This document shows, one piece after another, positions 9,266 to 19,382 of a DNA stretch of 32,183 bases. Below the pieces are notes generated by a model, which worked only from the letters and a program-made list of their open reading frames with translations, was not told the origin of the DNA and did not search any database. The DNA is from Chara braunii (taxonomy: Eukaryota > Streptophyta > Charophyceae > Charales > Characeae). Within the stretch, counting starts at the first letter, position 1. Every line of letters starts with the position of its first letter. The DNA lies in contig BFEA01000066.1 of NCBI GenBank assembly GCA_003427395.1, forward strand, positions 247,785-279,967, in the 5' to 3' direction. The translations under genes and the position numbers were made by a program.

Positions 9266-10000
9266 CCCTGCCTTAATGACCCAGTCAGACTGCACACAAA
9301 CTGCCTTCCTCCCAGCCTTCCCCCAGATGCAACCCACTTCGTTCACAATCTGCTTTCAGGCAATCAGCAAAAACTGAGACTTAGATTGCATACACGCTCC
9401 TTTACTTCAGTCTAACTTAAGTCCTGACAGTCAAGCCAAAATCAAAGTACAGGATCCAGACAATACACTTAGTCAAACGTAGAGAGATGTACAAGTAGGG
9501 GTTGTAGCTGGGTTTATAGAGGGAGTCAAGGGATTACCACTCAGTTCCCTGCCTCCAGGACTCCGCCTGAGTCCCGGCAGAGCTCCCCCAATCGGTGGGG
9601 CAACCTCCCACAAAGGCCTTGGCGCGGATTACGGGCCACACGCCCGCCTGCCGCCTTCCTCTCAGAGCCAACGGACCAGATTTAGAGTGAGAAGGGCATG
9701 GTGAGAAGGAGTAAGACCCTCAGACTCAGGAAGAACACACCCAGACTTACACGAGAGGGCCTTCGATCCTTCAACGCCTGAGGGCCCCACAATGGCGGCC
9801 AATGTAACAGTTTGGCCAACACTTCTGGCGTCAACCTACCAAAATCAATCCTCTGGCGATCTCCCAATTCGCAGCCCTATCCCCCCCCCCCCTACTCGCC
9901 CCTCCTAGCTACCTCCCCAAGGCTCAACCCCTCTCCTCAATCCCGTTGTGGCCGCACGGCAGACTGTAACAGCCCCTAGACACCGTAGTAATACTCAGTG
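9266..10000. other. Non-coding; possible LTR edge at 9803/9804
   Basis: No gene is supported. A TGTAACAG at 9804 is preceded on the plus strand by GGGCCCCACAATGGCGGCCA. Read on the minus strand this gives an end ACTGTTACA followed by TTGGCCGCCATTGTGGGG, which loosely resembles an LTR end plus a primer-site-like stretch. A second TGTAACAG lies at 9966. A matching opposite LTR was not found, so this stays a weak suggestion. GGGTTTATAGAGGG near 9508 is TATA-like. Confidence 0.3.
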
Positions 10001-11280
10001 GCGATCACTAGTAAGGGCAGCAACCACCAACAACAGCAGTGCGTACACAACGGAGATCAACAAGGATATGTTGCAGTATGCAGCTACCAGCAACAACATG
10101 TAGCCGCAGTCCCCACCGTTAGCCTGCTGTAGCCTTAACCAGCAACCAAGGGTGCTACCTCGGCTAGTGGGAAGACCCCTAGCTCCGTAGCTGCTCCCCC
10201 GCCGTCCGTCCGAACAGGTTTCCTACCCCCAACGGCCCACTGCCTAGTATCAGCAGACTGCGTGCTATATCGGCCAACCAAGCAAGTCCCAAAATTGGAA
10301 TTGCGGGCGCCGACAGCAGCGAGGCAAACTCACCGAAGGGCGTAGTTGGTGCAGCCCAATAAGCCGGGTGCAAAGGACCACGCCTCTGTAAGTTATCGTT
10401 CCGGACCGAATTCGTACTCCCCCTTTTCTCCTGCGCCCGAACTCGCCCTTTCGCTATCATTTGCCCAAATGCATCTGGCGCCGCCCGCGTCCAGGTCCAT
10501 TCTGCTTCCTTCCCTCACTGGCTAATCTCTCCGATACGACCGCGCACCCCTTTTTCATCACTGCAACTCTTTTACTAACTCCCGTGCCAGTCTGACCCCA
10601 CCGATCGACTTGCCCTGGGCCAACCCCCCGGGACAGCTCCTTCCCCTGCCCAAATCCGTTCACCAACGGATTAGTTATGCCCTTCTCTCTTTCTCCCCTC
10701 CTCCTTCCGCCATAGCTCGATACGTTCTTCTCTTTACTAACTCCCTAACCCCGTACTCTAGCACTAAGACTAACGTCGGATTCGCAGTCGCCTTGCTGGA
10801 AAAAAAGAAAACCCGACTACGATCTCCTCCAGTCCGATTCTACTGAGATTCGTGCACGCTCCTCACCCCCGACTGCGCCCTGGCTGTCTCCCCATCACCT
10901 TCGAATGCACCCGGTCCGTTTTCCCGTCCGGGTTGATCCATTCTTCCCACTTATCCTCCTAGCGCTTCCCCATCGCCTCCCGGTCGGCCCTCTCCTATTC
11001 TGCCTCCTACTCGACTCCGTTCTAACCGCTACGCTCCGCCCCGCCCACGCTCCCGGCTATCTTTGTCATCGGGTGCACCTGGCACGCACCCTCGCCCTGG
11101 TTCATCCACCTCGGGTCCCCGCTCAGTTCTTCGTCGCGCTATCATCCACCACTCCGCCTCCGACTACCGTGTGGTCCGACAGCACCCAACTCTTCAAACA
11201 AAACGATTCGCTGTCGGCCGCCCTCGATTTATACTCACCCCATTCACCGGGACCACGCTACCCTCCCTCGAATCGTTCCA
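10001..11280. other. No recognisable gene; pyrimidine-rich DNA
   Basis: The first 150 bp are rich in CAA/CAG-like words (AGCAACCACCAACAACAGCAG and similar). From about 10450 to 11250 the plus strand is strongly C/T-rich with many CTCC and CCC words. A 245-codon open frame at 10905-11642 translates to a proline/leucine/serine-rich low-complexity protein with no domain, best explained by base composition. Confidence 0.4.
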
Positions 11281-11370
11281 ATTTTTTTAACAAATGCCCC
11301 GAAAGGCTTTTCACTGCGGCGGGCGCCCGCGACTTCTCTGAATCCGATCGGCCGCGACGCCACCCCACCC

Positions 11371-11860
11371 TTATGTACGAACCCGCCTCATATAGCGGGA
11401 TACATGCATGCCCGCCTTGCACAGGGGCCTTACGAATCTTCTCTGTATCGTTCCGATTTTTAACAGATGTCCCGAAGGACTTGCGTGGCACGCCGCTCCT
11501 CAGTGCGGCTATTTGGCCACACAACGCTCTCCCCTTACCCCATCTCCCATCCAGGTTCGTCCCCGGACCTCCCTCTCTGTGGGCTTCGCAGATCTCCTCC
11601 GCCTCACTCAGATTCTTTCCGGCGGCCACGTCAGGAATTTGACCAACCTTACGAAACCCACCTTTCCAGCCTTTACCCCCCGTCTCCTCCGAATTCGTGC
11701 GGCCAAAGGCCGCCTTACCCTTTGTACACGAACCTAACCCATGTTCCAGGGTTTATGCGTGCCAGCCGTGCGCGGGGGTCATACAAAACCTTTTCTGCGT
11801 CGTCCCACTTACTACGGATGTCCCGAAGGATACAGCCCGGGCCGCGGAGTCAACCGGCCC
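11371..11860. repeat. Diverged duplicated segment (about 350 bp apart)
   Basis: About 11371-11480 and 11719-11840 share a colinear pattern: a TGTAC-CGAACC word, a GCATGCCCGCC- or GCGTGCCAGCC-like word, then TTCTCTG/TTTTCTGCGTCG, and CAGATGTCCCGAAGGA versus CGGATGTCCCGAAGGA. A third partial copy is visible near 11282-11310 (AACAAATGCCCCGAAAGG). On the minus strand the duplicated part would read FGTSV in two copies, but no family is recognised. Confidence 0.55.
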
Positions 11861-12480
11861 CAGGCACTCGGAGTACTTNGCTCTACCCGCCAAGATCTNT
11901 CGCCCGGGCCCAAGCGCCGGTCTGCATTCCAACAGCCCATGGGTGTACCCGCCGCAGCCTCGTGTCCACATACGGGTGCGANAAATTATGGTAACAAAAA
12001 TCCGAGATAAATAAACCATACGTAAATAACTATATAANCCCNGCAAGACCTGCGGCAGTCGGGCGGAAANCGCCGCCCCCATAGTTGTAAAAGGCGAGGG
12101 GGATAGTCCCACGGGCCCATCAACCCCTCAAGCCTTTCTGCCGCGCTCCTTCGCTCCCCCACTGCATGTTGTTGGCCTCAATCCCTGCGTCCACTGCGTA
12201 CCAGTCCGATGTGGTAACCAATAGGGCTAAGCCCAAGCCTGTGACCAGCAGGCGCAGCATCCCATATAAGGAAGTACCGCATGGCGCTCCGGGCCAAGAT
12301 ACCGCCCCGGCCGCTCTCCCCTCCTCAACCATGCGCGCCACCGCCGAGTATCCGCACCGTCTTGCGCGCGTCGCGTCGCGGCCACCATCCACTCCTTCTC
12401 ACATGTCGGGCCCACCGCCGGCCGAACTCAATAAATGAAAGCGGACCTTTTAACCCTTAATTTAATCAATAACAAAAACA
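11861..12480. other. No recognisable gene
   Basis: This part of the insertion includes several Ns (11879-12070) and short overlapping open frames on both strands with no known motif. Base composition moves from GC-rich to mixed. I see no repeat or RNA gene here. Confidence 0.35.
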
Positions 12481-12590
12481 AGCCTGATGGTTATGCCGGT
12501 GTCGCGACTAATCTTAAAACAGAAAGAATCACACGCGTGCCTTGAACTTGCGCGCCCACGTACCCTCTACCGGGACAAGGCAGACCCTTG

Positions 12591-12711
12591 CCTACGTGCG
12601 GGCGACCCTCACATTTTCCCGCACGGGCACTCAAGATCCAGGTTAACCAAGCCTTTCTGTCACTTGCAAAAAACCAGGGCGGATACCCTTGTAAGGGTAT
12701 TCGCGCCGACA
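12591..12711. other. Palindrome-rich right end of the insertion
   Basis: Two clear inverted repeats lie in the last ~120 bp of the insertion. GTGCGGG (about 12597-12603) pairs with CCCGCAC (about 12621-12627). ATACCCTT (12683-12690) pairs with AAGGGTAT (12693-12700) around GT. The latter ends 11 bp before the insertion edge CGACA. Subterminal hairpins next to an end are typical of several non-autonomous elements, but no specific family is identified. Confidence 0.6.
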
Positions 12712-12715
12712 ACGC
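12710..12715. repeat. Target-site duplication, right copy (CAACGC)
   Basis: CAACGC here matches 4923-4928. Immediately to the right the E1 RNase H-integrase linker resumes on the minus strand (reading ...RRAGYLGAL into the junction), which supports the boundary independently of the duplicated bases. Confidence 0.75.
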
Positions 12716-13000
12716 ACCTAGGTAACCTGCCCTACGTGACAACGTATTAGAAACCTTGTTGTGCTCTCCCTTCACGTAGTCGCGCTTGAAGTCATACTGA
12801 TCAATGACTTCAATCCAGCGTTCGAGTGTGTTGGAAAGTACAAGTTGCGTCTTAATCGCCTTGAGTGTCTGATGGTCGGCTCTCAAATAGAAGAACCTAC
12901 CCAACAAATAGTGCCTTCAGTGGACAAGAGCCTTGTAAAGGGCATAGAGTTCCCTTTCGTAGGTGGATTTTGCCATCTTCTTTGATGGCATCTTTTTGCT
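12712..13000 (-). pseudogene. E1 RNase H (internally deleted)
   Basis: The minus strand retains STYERELYALYKALVH, then a stop where Trp is expected, RHYLLGRFFYLRADHQTLKAI, and the end region RWIEVIDQYDFKRDYVKGEH ending NKVSNTLSRR. These match the second half of gypsy RNase H. The first half, including the first catalytic Asp, is missing. The reading goes from RT connection sequence (TPWVLHEQ) almost directly to the Glu-containing YERE motif, and needs a frame change. After RR the linker runs into the 7.8-kb insertion. Confidence 0.85.
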
Positions 13001-14083
13001 CATGTAATACCCATGGTGTGTCAAGGCGTGTTAGGTCAGTCAAAGGGGCAACCACCGTACTATAGTTCGTTACAAAGTTGCGGTAGTAACCTGTCATCCC
13101 CAAGAAAGATTTGACCTCTGCCACAGGTTGAGGTAATGGCCAGTCATGAATGCCAGCCACCTTCGCATCTTCGGCCCTAACCCCATCTGCGGATACGTCA
13201 TGACCAAATTACAAGAGTTTAATGTGCCCGATCTCGCATTTCTCCTGGTTTATGTTATACTCGTGTTGTCTTAGGAGTCCTAGCAAAAGGTCTAAGTGTT
13301 GCTTGTGCTCCTCAAGAGTCTTATTAAAGATAAGAATATCGTTGAGGTACATGACAATAAACTTATCCAAGTAGTCATGGAATACCCTATTCATGGCATG
13401 CTGGAATGTACCTAACGCATTGCAAAGGCTGAAAGGCATCACCACAAACTCGTACAGACCTTACCTGGTTTGAAATGTGGTTTTGTGTTGATCCTTTGGC
13501 CTAGTGGCAATGTGATGGTAGCCGGATTTAAGGTCTATCTTGGTAAAGTACCTACATCCCTGCACCCTATCCAGTAGGTCATCTATGTGGGGTAGAGGCT
13601 GTGCGTTCTTTACAGCGATGGCATTGAGGCCTCTATAATCAATGCACATCCTCAACAATCCTCCCTTCTTCGGAACGAATAGGACTGGTGACCCGAAGGG
13701 GGAAGTCTAGGCCGCACCCAACCCTTCTCCGTGAGCTCTTTCAATTGTCGACGAAGCTCGTCCAACTCGGTCAGAGCCATCCTATCAATCTTCCCGTTTG
13801 GCGTCTTACTGCCTGGGATTATTTCTATGGTGTGGACAACCTCCCTGTCTACAACTCCCGAAGGCTCCTTAAATAGATCAGGGTACTTAGCGACGACGAC
13901 TTCGACCTGTGGGGGTGATTTAACATTCTCACCTTTCTCAAAGATGAAGACTAAGTATATACCCTCCTCTAGTTTTTGTTTATAATAATTGTCGCGTATG
14001 CACCCGTAGGAGTCAACTAACCTGCTAGCTATGTACTTAACGAGTCTAATGGTCCTCCCGCCAGGCAGCACATGCTTAAGCAC
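13001..14083 (-). pseudogene. E1 reverse transcriptase (degenerate, YLND)
   Basis: This covers the Ty3/gypsy RT domain in pieces on the minus strand. In order: an N-terminal part with HTIEIIPGSKTPNGKIDRMA and KGWVRP (14083-13652); CIDYRGLNAIAVKNAQPLPHIDDLLDR with motif A FTKIDLKSGYHHI, Asp intact (13658-13461); and LGTFQHAMNRVF with motif C (13445-13209). Motif C reads YLND instead of YLDD, the Asn codon being AAC at 13343-13341, so a catalytic Asp is lost. The connection then reads FLGMTGYYRNFV and PLTDLTR. In-frame TAA stops occur at 13463-13461 and near 13211, and a frame change lies around 13655. The order and motif style are chromovirus-like. Confidence 0.92.
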
Positions 14084-14745
14084 TTTCCGGTCCCAATCAA
14101 ACTGGGGCTTGACACCTCGAGGTAGGACATACCTAACAACATATCAAATGGCAAGTCGTCGCTGACCAAGAACGAAATCTTGTGATTAACTTCCCCTCCT
14201 CCATAGGAGAAGGTGCAAACTACGTGCTTGAAGTAGTCATTGACAACCATGCGCTTTTTGTTGGCTAGAGTAGACGCTACAGACCTACTCAAGCATTGCA
14301 CCCGGTCCCCTAGGCACAGTCTCTCAACGCAGTTGTGACTTATGAAGTTTCGCGTGGAGCCAATGTCTATGAAGGCACCACACTTGCCGCCACCTACACC
14401 AACGTCCACAACAAAGTGCTCCCCTTTAGGACCTCTAGATAGTACCACCCACGACTCGCGAGGGTCTCTTGCTGACCACTCAGTCTCCAAGCCTTCTAAG
14501 GCCTCAGACACATCTAACGAACAAAGTATCGTTTGGTCTAGATGCGTCTGTGGGGTGACAAGTGAGTCAATAGCTTCGGCCAACTCCTGAAGTGGTGAGG
14601 GAACGCTATCCACTTTAGCACGAGTAGAAGCAGCTGCAACTTCTACTGGCCAGATGTGTTTCCCTGGGTTGAGCTTGTAAAAGCTCCACCCTGGGCGGAA
14701 GATACCTTTGGGAGGGATCTTATGAGAAACCTCGCATTCTTGCAT
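14029..14745 (-). pseudogene. E1 aspartic protease region (active site DIGS)
   Basis: A 238-codon open minus-strand frame contains a retropepsin-like domain in its second half. The active-site motif reads GAFIDIGSTRNFIS with Asp at residue 127. The usual D-T/S-G is D-I-G here, so the catalytic triplet is altered. The later hydrophobic motif is FLVSDDLPFDMLLGMSYL, the ILGM-type element of gypsy proteases. The first half (to about residue 100) has no known domain. The reading frame shifts at about 14070 into the RT N-terminus. Confidence 0.85.
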
Positions 14746-14807
14746 CTAAACTATTGATGGCTATACTCGTCGTACTTGATGCAAGCACCTCGCGAATATT
14801 TGTCCCT

Positions 14808-16221
14808 TCACACATCTTGTCCCAGGGCAGCCCTCACCCAAACCGGAGTCTTGTTTGAGTTTTGTACCTGGCCCTGACTCTTTTGCTGGCCGCCCTTGCC
14901 TCGACCAGCAGCCTTTCCTTTGGTTGCTGCAGCGAGGTTTCCACCCTCTAGACTCTCCTCGCTGCCTAACTCTGTATCCTCCACAAGATCGGGAAGATCA
15001 TCGATCTCGGTTTGATTCCCATCAGAATCAACCATCATCAACCGTCTACCCTTCTTTTTCCGGTCTTGCAGGATCTTCTTCTTCCTACTGTCCATCACAG
15101 GTTGTTGTGCCCCTCCTAGCTTAGCCTCCAAATCCAAGGCCTTCTTGCTGAAGGAGTGTGATATTCTATGCTGGCCTCGCTGACCAACAAGTTCTTGATG
15201 TTTGTGGGAAGACATCTCAAGAACATGGTCAGTAGGACTTGTGGATCATAGCGGACAGCAGGGACGGCGATGAGCTTTTCTACGACATTGGTGAGCTCTC
15301 GTGCGGACTTGTACCTTTTAGTATCAAGTCCGGCCAACGCATCAGTGGCCTGCTGAGGGTTGTGCCATCGCGTCTCTACCAAATCCATAAAACTCTATAA
15401 TGTATGGGTCTTTGCCCGATTGTTCTTTCTTCTACCGAAACCCTTTGATGCCACTAAGCCATCTAGCCATCTCGTTGCTGATCCCTCCAGATATGAGGCG
15501 ACAGTGATCTCCTCTTCCTCTCGCAACGTTCTCTTCGCCCTTACCCACACCGGAACCGTCCTCAACCAGGTGTCGAGTGGCTCATCCTTCTTATCACCAG
15601 AGAATGTCTGAGGTGGTTTCAAGGGGGTCTTGGGATACCAAGGCTGCTGTGGTCCCATTTGTGGGACCGGCTGCTGCACCGTAGCTGCAGCAGCTGGACA
15701 TGAGGATGAAGAAGCAGCAGTCTGTGCAGCTGCTGCTGACGTACGACTTGGTGGGATGCCATATAGAGGTACGAAGGGGCCTGCCATCGCCGTTAACGGG
15801 GGCTGCAATGGAAAAAGTGCCGATGGCCTAACACTAGGCCCACCTTTTGCTGAAGGGACTGCTCTTCCCTTCCTCTGCATGGCACTCAATATCTGGTTAA
15901 GCCATCTGATTAGGGGAGGGTCGTGCACTTGTCCCGCTGGATGAGACAAAAGACAGCACGGAAGTTCCAGATGTCTGCTGACCTTAAGAGGTCGCTGCAG
16001 AAGTAGCCATGGCTTCAGCACGCTGCTGCTGCCGCTAACACACGTTCAGCAGCTGCTGTTGCCTCCTTAGCTGTATGCAAACGTTGGGCCCTTGCTTCAG
16101 CCTGGAACCTTCTCTCGTCCCCTGGCAACAGGACCTGGAACGTGATGGGAATACGGCGAGTATCCCCGCGTGTCCGCCTCCTGTCGTCAGCTGTACTTCA
16201 CTCACTACCTGTTCCGCTCAT
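14808..16221 (-). pseudogene. E1 Gag (several frameshifts and stops)
   Basis: The likely start is ATG at 16221-16219 (MSGTGSE), followed at codon 8 by TGA. Next comes DDRRRTRGDTRRIPITFQV and an Ala/Gln-rich coiled region, then a Pro/Gln/Ala-rich stretch. The capsid-like part contains PLKPPQTFSGDKKDEPLDTW, SYLEGSATRWLDGL (15620-15410) and, after a frame change, ARELTNVVEKL and MFLRCLPTNIKNLLVSEA. The C-terminal part (15215-14808) is Lys/Gly-rich (RKKKILQDRKKKGRR, GRGKGGQQKSQGQ) and shows no CCHC knuckle. The domain order fits Ty3/gypsy Gag of the retrotransposon-gag family. Confidence 0.85.
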
Positions 16222-17378
16222 CAGCTAGAACAGATCACTGGCTGTACTAGTGCCCTCGCTGGGGCCTACCACAGAATGTGTCTGACAGAGATGTAAAATA
16301 AATAAAAATAAATAAATATTTGGCAAGTCACCCAGGGTACCGTTCAGGTGGTGTCAACAGAATGTACACAGACTGTGCAAATGATCTACTCTTACCTCGA
16401 TTAGTTCTCAAATAGCAGCATCGAACAGAACTGGAAATGGTAGACTACTACAGTTCTACTCTGCTGCTGTCTGGTCAGATGTTAGCAGTCCGTCACACCT
16501 CAACTAATCAAAAGTGAAAATAAATCACTTGCGCAGATGTATGCAGAAATGGAAATAATCGTGTTCGTGTTCGAGCCCCAATTAGAATCCCTCCCCTGTA
16601 TCCAACGTTCCTGTTTGCATTTTCGAGCAGCGGTGTGTATGGTGTGAACATCGGCCCACCCGTGTGCCCAGGTAATGCGAAGCAAGCCAGCCTGGGATTA
16701 TCCTCACATATGGTGCGAGTCGGTTTCCCCGCCGGAGTATCTTTAACGACGGTGCGGTATGCATCGACCCCCGCAGGCTGACTCACCCCACTTCCCTCTA
16801 CAGCGCAGCAAGAGGACAATGCAGCAAAGCCTGCGTGCTCTACTCCTGTGGGTTGGCATGGTGACCGTGACCCATGCTTCATCCAGGGCCCTTCAGAGGC
16901 ACCGCCCTCTCCTGCCAGATGCGGGACCAGGAAGAATGTTGACTCTCAAGGTAGAGTGCTCACGACTCCTGAACCAGAAGAGGACACTCAAATCGAACTC
17001 TCTTCCTCACGGTAAGAAGAAATTGAGACGGGAAGATAAGGTAAGGGAACAACGTACCTGAAGATAGCTGCCCCCAACGACAGATTTGTCACCAATTGAG
17101 CCGACGTGCATTTTGATGACCGGTCATAGCCTCGGAACCACACACAATGCAATAAAGTGCCACGTCAGCCAAAATGCAATGTCAGCATGCCCTCATCATT
17201 CCACAAACATCCGCTGTCGCCAAAGCTCCCACGGTGTCGCCACAGCCTTCCGGCCACACTCCCCTCTACCCTGGAGTGGCGTAACCAGCCAGCGCCAATG
17301 TATCCTCACTGCGGAGAAGCTTCATCAGCGCACCAAGTAACAAAAGCACCAGCACCGATGATGAGCGATATCGAACCA
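16222..17378 (-). other. E1 leader (5' untranslated region), no gene
   Basis: Between the E1 primer site and the Gag start lies about 1.15 kb with no recognisable protein on either strand. An A/T-rich AAATAAATAAAAATAAATAAATA stretch sits near 16296-16320, close to the Gag start. A leader of this size is long for Ty3/gypsy, so an insertion or intron may be hidden in it, but nothing specific is visible. Confidence 0.45.
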
Positions 17379-17390
17379 GCTCCGATACCA
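17379..17390 (-). promoter_or_regulatory. E1 primer binding site, initiator tRNA-Met type
   Basis: On the minus strand the sequence reads TTGCA-ATT-TGGTATCGGAGC. The 12-mer differs at one base from TGGTATCAGAGC, the site complementary to the 3' end of plant initiator tRNA-Met used by many LTR retrotransposons. The preceding TTGCA would be the LTR end, leaving a 3-nt spacer, a usual arrangement. It lies upstream of E1 gag on the correct strand. Confidence 0.75.
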
Positions 17391-17393
17391 AAT

Positions 17394-18069
17394 TGCAAGG
17401 AATATGAGCGACCGATAGACAGCCAAATTGCAAAAATACGGTGTAGTCCAGATAGTCATGTACCAAGCAGAGAGCACAATGCACCAAGATACCATCCAAA
17501 TAAGAGCAATACAATGAACTCAAATGTCAATGCCGACGCTCTCTGGCCACACCAACCAATGTCACTCCTACAGATTGGCGCTCAGCACCCAGCATACATT
17601 ACTCGGCCTATCTAGCCTATCTACATTCATGCAACAAGATCACATCGAAGTTGAAGACCAATGTACGTGACGTCATCACCCATGCAGACCGCCAGCATAC
17701 ACCAGGTATGTTTGTCTCTCCTTCCCTCATCACACCCTGTCTCCCCAACTGCATGCACCTCCTACCCGAAGACCATTTGCCATCACTGCACCTGCGCCCA
17801 GCAGAACGGCTATGGCCCGCTGTGCACCGCTGCCACAGCAGCGCCCCTCTCTCACCTCTGCGCCCGTGCGCGCGTCTGGCCCGCAGTGCTAGCGCAGGTG
17901 CTTCGTGCGCTAATGCAGCAGCGTGGCCGCATTGCCCATTCAGGCCAGAATACCCTGCCCCTGGGCGCCCACTTTCCTTTATGGAAAGTGCGCCCGGCCG
18001 GTGGCTGGTCTGGGCCTGGCATGTAGGGGCCCAGTAGCTTCGGGTTGGCCCAAGTATCTGCGCCTATGC
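17394..18069 (-). other. Candidate E1 5' LTR region; far end not defined
   Basis: If the primer site is right, the E1 LTR begins (plus-strand sense) with TGCAAGGAATATGAGCG at 17394 and extends right. I could not find its far end or a second copy left of 3264, so its length is unknown. Within it GGGCGCCCACTTTCC (17963-17977) and GGAAAGTGCGCCC (17983-17995) form a hairpin with a 2-nt bulge. No coding region is supported. Confidence 0.35.
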
Positions 18070-18162
18070 CCAGTTTCAGATACTGGCCTGGGCCGTTTGC
18101 AGTTAGGCACTTCCAGGTAGCCCACGAGGCTCCAAGTGTTCGGAGCGATCTCATTGGCATGT
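18070..18162. repeat. 93-bp direct repeat flanking the gap, left copy
   Basis: The 93 bp from CCAGTTTCAGATACTGGCCT to CTCATTGGCATGT are identical to 18273-18365 on the other side of the N gap. Perfect identity touching both gap edges is the signature of two contig ends that overlap but were not merged. Confidence 0.95.
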
Positions 18163-18272
18163 NNNNNNNNNNNNNNNNNNNNNNNNNNNNNNNNNNNNNN
18201 NNNNNNNNNNNNNNNNNNNNNNNNNNNNNNNNNNNNNNNNNNNNNNNNNNNNNNNNNNNNNNNNNNNNNNNN
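18163..18272. other. Assembly gap (110 N)
   Basis: Exactly 110 unknown bases separate two identical 93-bp sequences. The gap may be spurious: collapsing the two copies would join the flanks directly. Alternatively a true tandem repeat was truncated. Confidence 0.98.
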
Positions 18273-18365
18273 CCAGTTTCAGATACTGGCCTGGGCCGTT
18301 TGCAGTTAGGCACTTCCAGGTAGCCCACGAGGCTCCAAGTGTTCGGAGCGATCTCATTGGCATGT
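18273..18365. repeat. 93-bp direct repeat flanking the gap, right copy
   Basis: Identical partner of 18070-18162. Sequence continues uniquely from 18366 onward. Confidence 0.95.
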
Positions 18366-18894
18366 GGAGTGTGTGACGCTGGAGCTGCTTTCTCATTGGT
18401 CCGTGACCGCTACATGACTTGTCTGCCTCTGAATGCTTGCATGCAGGGCCGCAACCGAATGAGCCCTGGGCTCAACTGCACGACGCAGCTGTTGCTTCTG
18501 GAACAAGCCAGGGAAGGCTCACATTGCTCTGTAACCAACTGGCGTGCTGCAACTGTCTAGTACCCCACATATGAGGCCTCACGTGGATGTGCAGGCCCGC
18601 CTTCACTTAGGGCGGGGACGAGGCTTGTTGGGGGCCTAAACCCAGAACGTCTGTGTGCCCGGCGAGGCCTTTGCGAGGGGCTCAATCGTTGCAGGGAGCT
18701 AAACGAAGAAATGATCAACGTCCCGTTCATGTTTGTCTTCTGTAATGTTATCGTTTGTTGACTTTGTTTCGCAAAGTGCGCTCTTTTAGTTGAGAGATAT
18801 GTGACAATTGTATTGAGGCTTGACCCCTCTTCATTCCTGAGTGGAGGGAACTCGAGTATGACTGCTCGTTTGAGCAAAGCTGGAAAGCGACTGA

Positions 18895-18960
18895 AATGTT
18901 GTGTTTTTGTCTTCGGAGCAAAGAATGTTGTGTTTTTGTCTTCTGGAGCAAAGAACATTG
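18895..18960. repeat. 29/30-bp tandem repeat
   Basis: AATGTTGTGTTTTTGTCTTC followed by GGAGCAAAG (18895-18923) is repeated at 18924-18953 with one extra T before GGAGCAAAG, and a third unit begins at 18954 (AACATTG). A small minisatellite with about two units. Confidence 0.85.
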
Positions 18961-19294
18961 TCTTGCCTTTTAGTATTTTCTTACCATGCTGCGTTGTTGC
19001 ATCTGTGCTTTGCAGTGTATGGATCGGTGGTTCCATTCTGGCTTCTCTTGGGTCATTTCAACAGATGTGGATGTCAAAGCCAGAGTGAGTCCATTTTTCT
19101 GGAAATTCTGGGCCTTCTTTCGACTCCTGGTTTTTGCTCTCAAGTAGACCTGGTATTCCTGGTATCCTTACTTTCACCGGTCATCAGGCAGTTGAATCCC
19201 GACAGTTTGCCAAAAATGCATTTGACTAATGGATAAGGACTCGCCACGCCTCCCAGGGTAGAAGTGGTAGACTTCAACCCTGCAATCCTAGCAG

Positions 19295-19298
<4 letters not shown>

Positions 19299-19351
<53 letters not shown>

Positions 19352-19382
19352 TGATGTGCGTGTGTGTGATGATGTGTGTGTA
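19299..19382. repeat. (TG)26 microsatellite with compound tail
   Basis: Perfect TG dinucleotide run from 19299 to 19350, followed by ATGATGTGCG and TGTGTGTGATGATG interruptions. Frames that run through it on the minus strand give only poly-His/Thr peptides and are not genes. Confidence 0.98.

Larger units (their letters stand above)
4929..12711. mobile_element. 7.8-kb non-coding insertion nested in E1
   Basis: The E1 polyprotein reading stops at 4929 and resumes at 12712, and both junctions carry CAACGC. The inserted DNA begins TGTCG and ends CGACA, giving the TG...CA ends typical of LTR retroelements plus a 5-bp terminal inverted repeat. No retroviral, transposase or helicase motif was seen in any frame. 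From left to right it holds LTR-related modules shared with the E2 LTR (4929-6640), unremarkable DNA, a ~122-bp tandem array, a hairpin array, pyrimidine-rich DNA and a palindrome-rich right end. It could be a large non-autonomous LTR derivative, or several nested elements. The two ends are not obviously copies of each other, so a simple LTR-internal-LTR structure is not shown. Confidence 0.7.

Noticed and set aside
10905-11642. 245-codon open frame on the plus strand
   Set aside because: It translates to a Pro/Leu/Ser-rich low-complexity protein in C/T-rich DNA that overlaps a diverged repeat; overlapping frames on both strands are equally open, which points to base composition.
9804-12711. 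A 2.9-kb LTR starting at TGTAACAG
   Set aside because: No second copy of this sequence exists on the other side of the supposed internal region, and the primer-site-like stretch next to it matches no tRNA that I can name with confidence.
16759-17061. 100-codon plus-strand open frame with a hydrophobic start (LRALLLWVGMVTVTHA)
   Set aside because: It lies antisense in the E1 leader, has no homologous domain and no supporting promoter or intron pattern; the signal-peptide-like start is probably chance.
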